Source of the DNA: Eledone cirrhosa
Lineage: Eukaryota > Mollusca > Cephalopoda > Octopoda > Eledonidae
Assembly: GCA_964016885.1 (NCBI GenBank)
Contig: OZ024744.1
Span: 111,188,536-111,252,535 of the forward strand
DNA: 64,000 bases
Direction of reading: 5' to 3'
In this document: one piece after another, positions 52,649-64,000 of the stretch
Position numbering within the stretch: position 1 is the first letter of the stretch
Layout: each line of letters opens with the position of its first letter
Made by a program: the position numbers and the translations under genes
Notes under the pieces: generated by a model
Told to the model about the DNA's origin: nothing
Database searches by the model: none
The model's input: only the letters and a program-made list of their open reading frames with translations

Positions 52649-55600
52649 CAACACTACTACCAACACTACTACCAACACTACTCCCAACACTACTCCCAAC
52701 ACTACTACCAACACTACTACCAACACTACTACCAACACTACTCCCAACACTACTACCAACACTATTCCCAACACTACTCCCAACACTACTCCCAACACTA
52801 CTACCAACACTACTACCAACACTACTACCAACACTACTCCCAACACTACTACCAACACTACTACCAACACTACTACCAACACTACTACCAACACTACTCC
52901 CAACACTACTCCCAACACTACTACCAACACTACTACCAACACTACTCCCAACACTACTACCAACACTACTACCAACACTACTACCAACACTACTCCCAAC
53001 ACTACTACCAACACTACTACCAACACTACTACCAACACTACTACCAACACTACTACCAACACTACTACCAACACTACTCCCAACACTACTCCCAACACTA
53101 CTACCAACACTACTCCCAACACTACTCCCAACACTACTACCAACACTACTCCCAACACTACTCCCAACACTACTACCAACACTACTACCAACACTACTAC
53201 CAACACTACTACCAACACTACTACCAACACTACTACCAACACTACTACCAACACTACTACCAACACTACTACCAACACTACTACCAACACTACTACCAAC
53301 ACTACTACCAACACTACTACCAACACTACTACCAACACTACTACCAACACTACTACCAACACTACTACCAACACTACTACCAACACTACTACCAACACTA
53401 CTCCCAACACTACTACCAACACTACTACCAACACTACTACCAACACTACTACCAACACTACTACCAACACTACTACCAACACTACTACCAACACTACTAC
53501 CAACACTACTACCAACACTACTACCAACACTACTACCAACACTACTACCAACACTACTACCAACACTACTACCAACACTACTACCAACACTACTACCAAC
53601 ACTACTCCCAACACTACTACCAACACTACTACCAACACTACTACCAACACTACTACCAACACTACTACCAACACTACTACCAACACTACTACCAACACTA
53701 CTACCAACACTACTACCAACACTACTACCAACACTACTACCAACACTACTACCAACACTACTCCCAACACTACTCCCAACACTACTACCAACACTACTCC
53801 CAACACTACTACCAACACTACTCCCAACACTACTACCAACACTACTACCAACACTACTACCAACACTACTACCAACACTACTACCAACACTACTACCAAC
53901 ACTACTACCAACACTACTACCAACACTACTACCCAACACTACTACCAACACTACTACCAACACTACTACCAACACTACTACCAACACTACTACCAACACT
54001 ACTACCAACACTACTACCAACACTACTACCAACACTACTACCAACACTACTACCAACACTACTCCCAACACTACTACCAACACTACTACCAACACTACTA
54101 CCAACACTACTCCCAACACTACTACCAACACTACTACCAACACTACTCCCAACACTACTACCAACACTACTACCAACACTACTACCAACACTACTACCAA
54201 CACTACTACCAACACTACTACCAACACTACTACCAACACTACTACACCAACACTACTCCCAACACTACTACCAACACTACTACCAAACACTACTACCAAC
54301 ACTACTCCCAACACTACTACCAACACTACTACCAACACTACTACCAACACTACTACTAACGCTACTACCAACAGCTACTACCAACACTACTCCCAACACT
54401 ACTCCCAACACTACTACCAACACTACTCCCAACACTACTCCCAACACTACTCCAACACTACTACCAACACTACTACCAACACTACTACCAACAATACTCC
54501 CAACACTACTCCCAACACTACTACCAACACTACTACCAACACTACTCCCAACACTACTACCAACACTACTACCAACACTACTACCAACACTACTACCAAC
54601 ACTACTACCAACACTACTACCAACACTACTCCCAACACTACTCCCAACACTACTACCAACACTATCCCAACACTACTCCCAACACTACTCCCAACACTAC
54701 TACAACACTACTACCAACACTACTACCAACACTACTCCCAACACTACTACCAACACTACTACCAACACTACCTACCAACACTACTACCAACACTACTCCC
54801 AACACTACTCCCAACACTACTACCAACACTACTACCAACACTACTCCCAACACTACTACCAACACTACTACCAACACTACTCCCAACACTACTACCAACA
54901 CTACTACCAACACTACTACCAACACTACTACCAACACTACTACCAACACTACTACCAACACTACTACCAACACTACTACCAACACTACTCCCAACACTAC
55001 TACCAACACTACTACCAACACTACTACCAACACTACTCCCAACACTACTACCAACACTACTACCAACACTACTCCCAACACTACTCCCAACACTACTACC
55101 AACACTGCTACCAACACTACTACCAAAACTACTACCAACACTACTCCCAACACTACTCCCAACACTACTACCACACTGCCACCACACTACTCCAACACTA
55201 CCACCAACACTACTACCAACACTACTACCAACACTACTACCAAAACTACTACCAACACTACTCCCAACACTACTCCCAACACTACTACCAACACTACTAC
55301 CAACACTACTCCAACACTACCACCACACTACCACCAACACTAACACCAACACTACTACCAACACTACTCCCAACACACTCCAACACTACCACCAACACTA
55401 CCACCCAACACTAACACCAACACTACTACCAACACTACTCCCAACACTACTCCCAACACTACTACCAACACTACTCCAACACTACTACCAACACTACTAC
55501 CAACACTACTCCCAACACTACTCCCAACACTACTCCCAACACTACTACCAACACTACTACCAACACTACTCCCAACACTACTACCAACACTACCCACCAA

Positions 55601-58600
55601 CACTACTCCCAACACTACTCCCAACACTACTCCCAACACTACTACCAACACTACTACCAACACTACTACCAACACTACTCCCAACACACTCCACACTACT
55701 ACCAACACTACTACAACACCTCCAACACTACCACCAACACTACACCAACACTACTCCCAACACTACTACCCAACACTACTACCAACACTACTACCAACAC
55801 TACTCCCAACACTACTACCAACACTACTACCAACACTACTACCAACACACTACCAACACTACTACCAACACTACTCCCAACACTACTACCAACACTACTA
55901 CCAACACTACTACCAACACTACCACCAACACTACTACCACACACACCACACTACTACCAACACTACTACCAACACTACTACCAACACTACTCCCAACACT
56001 ACTACCAACACTACAACCAACACTACTACCAACACAACCCCCCAACACTACTCCAACACTACCACCAACACTACTACCAACACTACTATCAACACTACTA
56101 CCAACACTACCACCAACACTACTACCAACACTACTCCCAACACAACTCCCAACACTACTACCAACACTACTACCAACACTACTCCCAACACTACACCCAA
56201 CACTACTCCCAACACTACTACCAACACTACCACCAACACTACTCCCAACACTACTACCAACACTACTATCAACACTACTACCAACACTACCACCAACACT
56301 ACAACCAAACCAAACTACCCAACACTACTCCCAACACTACTACCAACACTACTACCAACACTACTCCCAACACTACTACCAACACTACTACCACACTACA
56401 CCAACACTACTACCAACACTATTACCAACACTACTCCCACACTACTACCAACACTACTACCAACACTACTACCAACACTACCACCAACACTACTCCCAAC
56501 ACTACTCCCAACACTACTACCAACACTACTACCAACACTACTCACCAACACTACTACCAACACTACTACCAACACTACCACCAACACTACTACCAACACT
56601 ACTACCAACACTACTCCCAACACTACTACCAACAGTACTACCAACACTACTCCCAACACTACTACCAACACTACTACCAACACTACTACCAACACTACTA
56701 CCAACACTATTACCAACACTACTCCAACACTACTCCCAACACTACTCCCAACACTACAACCAACACTACTACCAACACTACTACCAATACTACTCCCAAC
56801 ACTACTCCCAACACTACCCCAACACTACTACCAACACTACTACCAACAATACCACCAACACTACTACCAGCACTACTACCAACACTACTCCCAACACTAC
56901 TCCCAACACTACTACCAACACTACTACCAACTCCACCAACACTACTACCACACTACTACCAACACTACTACCAACACTACTACCAACACAACTACCAACA
57001 CTACCACCAACACTACTCCCAACACTACTACCAACACTACTACCAACACTACTCCCAACACTACTACCAACACTACTACCAACACTACTCCCAACACTAC
57101 TACCAACACTACTACCAACACTACTACCAACACTACTACCCAACACTACTCCCAACACTACTCCCAACACTACTCCCAACACTACTACCAACACTACTAC
57201 CAACACTACTACCAACACTACTACCAACATACTACCAACACTACCACCAACACTACTACCAACACTACTCCCAACACTACTCCCAACACTACTACCAACA
57301 CTACTACCAACACTACTACCAACACTACTACCAACACTACTACCAAAACTACCACCAACACTACTCCCAACACTACTCCCAACACTACTCCCAACACTAC
57401 TACCAACACAACTACCAACACTACTACCAACACTACTACCAACACTACTACCAACACTACTACCCAACACTACTACCAACACTACTCCCAACACTACTCC
57501 AACACTACTACCAACACTACTACCAACACTACTACCAACACTACTCCCAACACTACTACCAACACTACTACCAACACTACTCCCAACACTACTACCAACA
57601 CTACTACCAACACTACTCCCAACACTACTACCAACACTACTACCAACACTACTACCAACACTACTACCAACACTACTACCAACACTACTACCAACACTAC
57701 TACCAACACTACTCCCAACACTACTACCAACACTACTACCAACACTACTACCAACACTACTACCAACACTACTACCAACACTACTCCCAACACTACTACC
57801 AACACTACTACCAACACTACTACCAACACTACTACCAACGCTACTACCAACACTACTACCAACACTACTCCCAACACTACTCCCAACACTACTACCAACA
57901 CTACTCCCAACACTACTCCCAACACTACTACCAACACTACTACCAACACTACTACCAACACTACTACCAACACTACTCCCAACACTACTCCCAACACTAC
58001 TACCAACACTACTACCAACACTACTCCCAACACTACTACCAACACTACTACCAACACTACTACCAACACTACTACCAACACTACTACCAACACTACTACC
58101 AACACTACTCCCAACACTACTCCCAACACTACTACCAACACTACTCCCAACACTACTCCCAAACACTACTCCCAACACTACTACCAACACTACTACCAAC
58201 ACTACCAACACTACTCCCACACTACTACCAACACTACTACCAACACTACTACCAACACTACTACCAACACTACTCCCAACACTACTCCCAACACTACTAC
58301 CAACACTACTACCAACACTACTCCCAACACTACTACCAACACTACTACCAACACTACTCCCAACACTACTACCAACACTACTACCAACACTACTACCAAC
58401 ACTACTACCAACACTACTACCAACACTACCTACCAACACTACTACCAACACTACTACCAACACTACTCCCAACACTACTACCAACACTACTACCAACACT
58501 ACAACCAACACTACTCACCAACACTACTACCAACACTACTACCAACACTACCCAACACTACTCCCAACACTACTACCAACACTACTACCAACACTACTAC

Positions 58601-61600
58601 CAAAACTACTACCAACACTACTCCCAACACTACTCCCAACACTACTACCAACACTGCCACCAACACTACTCCAACACTACCACCAACACTACTACCAACA
58701 CACTACCAACCTACACCAACACTACTACCAACACTACTCCCAACACTACTCCCAACACTACTACCAACACTACTACCAACACTACTCCCAACACTACCAC
58801 CAACACTACCAACCACACTAACACCAACAACTACTACCAACACTACTACCAACACTACTCCCAACACTACCACCCCAACACTACCCACCAACACTACACC
58901 ACACTACTACCAACACTACTCCCAACACTACTCCCAACACTACTACCAACACTACTCCCCAACACTACTACCAACACTACTACCAACACTACTCCCAACA
59001 CTACTCCCAACACTACACACAACCACACTACCCAACACTACTACCAACACTACTCCCAACACTACTACCAACACTACCTCACCAACACTACTCCCAACAC
59101 TACTCCCAACCACTACCCAACCTACCAACACTACTACCAACACTCAACACTACCTACCCAACCCTACAACCCAACACCTCCACACTACTACCAACACTAC
59201 ACCAACACTACTACCAACACTACCACTCACTACAACCACACTACTCCCAACACTACACTACCCACACTACCACAACACACTACCTACACTACACCCAACA
59301 CTACACCAACACTACTACCAACACTACTACCAACACTACTCCCAACACAACCTACAACCACACTACCCCAACACTACTACCAACACTACACCACACACTA
59401 CAACACCAACCCACTACTACCAACACTACTACCACACTACCCACAACCCACCTACTCCCAACACTACTACCAACACTACTACCAACACCTACCTCACCAA
59501 CACTACTACCACACACTACACCAACACTACTACCAACACTACTACCACACCACCAACACTACTACCAACACTACTACCACACTACCACCAACACTACTAC
59601 CAACACTACTACCAACACTACCACTACCAACACTAACACTACACCAACACTACTACCAACACTACTCCAACACTACTACCAACACTACTACCCAACACTA
59701 CTCACACTACCAACACTACCAACACTACCACCAACACTACTACCAACACTACTACCAACACTACTACCCAACACTACTACCAACACTACTACCAACACTA
59801 CTCCCAACACTACTACCACACTCACCACACTACTACCAACACTACTACCAACACTACTAACCAACACCACACTACCAACCACACTACCCAACCCACTACC
59901 AACACTACAACCACACTACCAACACTACCACCAACACTACTCCCAACACTACTCCCAACACTACTACCAACACTACTACCAACACTACTCCCCAACACTA
60001 CTACCAACACTACTACCAACACTACCACCCAACACTACTACCAACACTACTACCAACACTACTCCAACACTACTACCAACAGTACTACCAACACTACTCC
60101 CAACACTACTACCAACACTACTACCAACACTACTACCAACACTACTACCAACACTATTACCAACACTACTCCCAACACTACTCCCAACACTACTACCCAA
60201 CACTACACCAACACTACTACCCACACTACTACCAAATACAACTCCCCAACACTACTCCAACACTATCCCCAACACTACTACCAACACTACTACCAACCAT
60301 ACCACCACAACTACCACACTACTACCAACACTACTCCCAACACTACACCCAACACTACTACCAACACTACTACCAAAACTACCACCAACACTACTACCAA
60401 CACTACTACCAACACTACTACCAACACTACTACCAACACTACTACCAACACTACCACCAACACTACTCCCAACACTACTACCAACACTACTACCAACACT
60501 ACTCCAACACTACTACCAACACTACTACCAACACTACACCAACACTACCAACACTACTACCAACACTACTACCAACACTACTACCAACACTACTCCCAAC
60601 ACTACTCCCCAACACTACTCCCAACACTACTACCAACACTACTACCAACACTACTACCAACACTACTACCAACACTACTACCAACACTACCACCAACACT
60701 ACTACCAACACTACTCCCAACACTACTCCCAACACTACTACCAACACTACTACCAACACTACTACCAACACTACTACCAACACTACTACCAACACTACAC
60801 CAACACTACTCCCAACACTACTCCCAACACTACTCCCAACACTACTACCAACACTACTACCAACACTACTCCCAACACTACTACCAACACTACTACCAAC
60901 ACTACTCCAACACTACTACCAACACTACTCCCAACACTACTCCCAACACTACTACCAACACTACTACCAACACTACTACCAACACTACTCCCAACACTAC
61001 TACCAACACTACTACCAACACTACTCCCAACACTACTACCAACACTACTACCAACACTACTCCAACACTACTACCAACACTACTACCAACACTACTACCA
61101 ACACTACCCCAACACTACTCCAACACTACTCCCAACACTACTACCAACACTACTACCAACACTACTCCAACACTACTACCAACACTACTACCCAACACTA
61201 CTCCCAACACTACTCCCAACACTACTACCAACACTACTACCAACACTACTCCCAACACTACTACCAACACTACTCCCAACACTACTACCAACACTACTAC
61301 CAACACTACTACCAACACTGACTACCAACACTACTAACACTACTACCAACACTACTCCAACACTACTCCAACACTACTCCCAACACTACTACCAACACTA
61401 CTACCAACACTACCACCAACACTACTCCCAACACTACTACCAACACTACTACCAACACTACTCCCAACACTACTACCAACTACTACCAACACTACCAACA
61501 CTACTACCAACACTACTACCAACACTACTCCAACACTACTACCCACACTACACCAACACTACTACCAACACTACTACCTCCTACCAACACTACTACCAAC

Positions 61601-64000
61601 ACTACTACCAACACTACTACCCAACACTACTACCAACACTACTACCACACTACTACCAACACTACTACCAACACTACCACCAACACTACCACCAACACTA
61701 CCACCAATACACTCCCAACACTACTACCAACACTACTACCAACACTACTCCCAACACTACTACCAACACTACTACCAACACTACTACAACACTACTACCA
61801 ACACTACTACCAACACTACTACCCAACACGTACTACCAACACTACTACCAACACTACTACCAACACTACTCCCAACACTACTACCAACACTACTACCAAC
61901 ACTACTACCAACACTACTACCAACACTACTCCCAGCACTACTCCCAACACTACTCCCAACACTACTACCAACACTACTACCAACACTACTACCAACACTA
62001 CTCCCAACACTACTACCAACACTACTCCCAACACTACTACCAAACACTACTACCAACACTTCTACCATCACTACTCCAACACTACTCCCAACACGACTCC
62101 CAACACTACTACCAACACTACTACCAACACTACTACCAACACTACTACCAACACTACTACCAACACTACTCCCAACACTACTCCCAACACTACTACCAAC
62201 ACTACTCCCAACACTACTCCCAACATTACCACCAACACTACCACCAACACTACTACCAACACTACTACCAACACTACTACCAACACTACCACCAACACTA
62301 CTCCCAACACTACTAACCAACACTACCACCAACACTACTACCAACACTACTACCAACACTACTCCCAACACTACTGCCAACACTACTACCAACACTACTA
62401 CCAACACTACTACCAACACTACTCCACTACTACCAACACACACACACTACTACCAGCACTACTACCAACACTACTCCCAACACTACTCCCAACACTACTA
62501 CCAACACTACTACCAACACTACTACCAACACTACTCCCAACACTACTCCCAACACTAGCACCAACACTACTACCAACACTACAACCAACACTGCTACCAA
62601 CACTACTATCAACACTACTACCAACACTACTCCCAACACTACTACCAACACTACTACCAACACTACTACCAACACTACTACCAACACTACCACCAACACT
62701 GCTACCAACACTACTACCAACACTGCTACCAACACTACTACCAACACTACTACCAACACTACTACCAACACTACTACCAACACTACTACACAACACTACT
62801 ACCAACACTACTACCAACACTACTACCAACACTACTACCAACACTACTACCAACACTACTCCCAACACTACTCCCAACACTACCACCAACACTACTACCA
62901 ACACTACTACCCAACACTACTACCCAACACTACCACCAACACTACTACCAACACTACTACCAACACTACTCCCAACACTACCACCAACACTACCACCAAC
63001 ACTACCACCAACACTACTACCACACTACTACCAACACTACTCCCAACACTACCACCAACATTACTACCAACACTACTACCAACACTACTACCAACACTAC
63101 TCCCAACACTACTCCCAACACTACTCACCAACACTACTACCAACACTACTCCCAACACTACTACCAACACTACTACCAACACTACTACCAACACTACTAC
63201 CAAACACTACTACCAACACTACTCCCAACACTACTACCAACACTACTACCAACACTACTCCCAACACTACTACCAACACTACTACCAACACTACTCCCAA
63301 CACTACTACCAACACTACTACCAACACTACTCCCAACACTACTACCAACACTACTACCAACACTACCACCAAACACTACTCCCAACACTACTACCAACAC
63401 TACTCCCAACACTACTACCAACACTACTACCAACACAACCCACCAACAATACTCCCAACACTACTACCAACCACTACTCCCAACACTACTACCAACACTA
63501 CTACCAACACTACCAACACTACTACCAACACTACTACCAACACTACTCCCAACACTACTACCAACACTACTACCAACACTACTACCAACACTACTACCAA
63601 CACTACCACCAACACTACCACCAATACTACTACCAACACTACTACCAACACTACTACCAACACTACTCCCAACACTACAACCAACAGTACTACCAACAAT
63701 ACTACCAACACTACTCCCAACACTACTACCAACACTACTCCCAACACTACTACCAACACTACTACCAACACTACTACCAACACTACTACCAACACTACTC
63801 CCAGCACTAATCCCAACACTACTCCCAACACTACTACCAACACTACTACCAACACTACTACCAACACTACTCCCAACACTACTACCAACACTACTACCAA
63901 CACTACTACCAACACTTCTACCAACACTACTCCAACACTACTCCCAACACGACTCCCAACACTACTACCAACACTACTACCAACACTACTACCAACACTA
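51071..64000. repeat. 12-bp (ACCAACACTACT)n array, second block, running off the window
   Basis: Continues the 12-bp array to the last base. From 52.65 to about 53.93 kb it is very regular. After about 53.93 kb isolated one-base changes (ACCCAACAC, ACCAAACAC, CTACACCAAC) shift phase every few hundred bases. Between about 58.5 and 60.3 kb the irregularities become dense (CCACAACCCACC, ACTCACTACAACC); regularity partly recovers afterwards. Stop-free frames here (for example 51,069-54,371 and 56,814-58,511 minus) are by-products of the unit length. Confidence 0.97.

Noticed and set aside
45082..63927. Very long stop-free frames (up to about 1,100 codons reading VVVL or GSSV repeats)
   Set aside because: The repeat unit is 12 bp, so one open unit gives an open frame for kilobases. 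There is no domain, start context or non-repeat sequence, and two overlapping frames are equally open.

Overview
This window looks like eukaryotic, repeat-dominated DNA, most likely from a cephalopod mollusc (probably an octopus or close relative). The main clue is repeated copies of a tRNA-derived SINE whose head carries a pol III B box and whose 3' tail reads, on its minus strand, TTGTTTCTACTTTTGGCACA. To my knowledge this tail is very common in cephalopod genomes. The Tx1/L1-like LINE remnants fit a mollusc too. I find no intact host gene, rRNA, functional tRNA or bacterial-type system.

Layout. (1) 1-30,626 is one uninterrupted 44-bp satellite, roughly 690 monomers, with hierarchical structure: a 2.5-2.6 kb higher-order period in the first 6 kb, then three successive super-repeats of about 10.8, 8.8 and 4.2 kb, then a homogeneous end. 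It runs in register into a SINE tail at 30,626. (2) 30,627-36,700 is a retroelement graveyard. It holds a SINE with a perfect 16-bp target-site duplication, a decayed minus-strand Tx1/L1-like LINE (zinc-knuckle ORF1, endonuclease, RT fragment lacking one catalytic Asp, C-terminal zinc-finger region) and a decayed plus-strand reverse transcriptase (YLDD motif) in opposite orientation. It ends in an inverted pair of SINE tails. (3) 36,700-43,260 has several independent tandem arrays: 190 bp x 5, a GT-rich minisatellite, a 113-bp array grown from a SINE insertion, a SINE dimer and a 197-bp array, separated by unique AT-rich DNA. (4) 43,310-64,000 is an almost G-free ACC/ACT-rich array, first with a 107/108-bp period, then with a 12-bp unit. 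It contains a segmental duplication offset by about 5.97 kb and runs off the window end.

Main ideas. The 44-bp monomer can be aligned by eye along its whole length with the last 45 bp of the SINE, and the satellite/SINE junction falls at the homologous position. The satellite may therefore have been born from a SINE tail. The same window shows a younger case, at 39.4-40.5 kb, where a SINE tail plus its insertion site has been amplified nine times. The satellite and the 190-bp repeat also share a core that contains a strong 5' splice-site (U1-complementary) sequence. The very long stop-free frames at 45-64 kb are by-products of a 12-bp period and are not annotated as genes.
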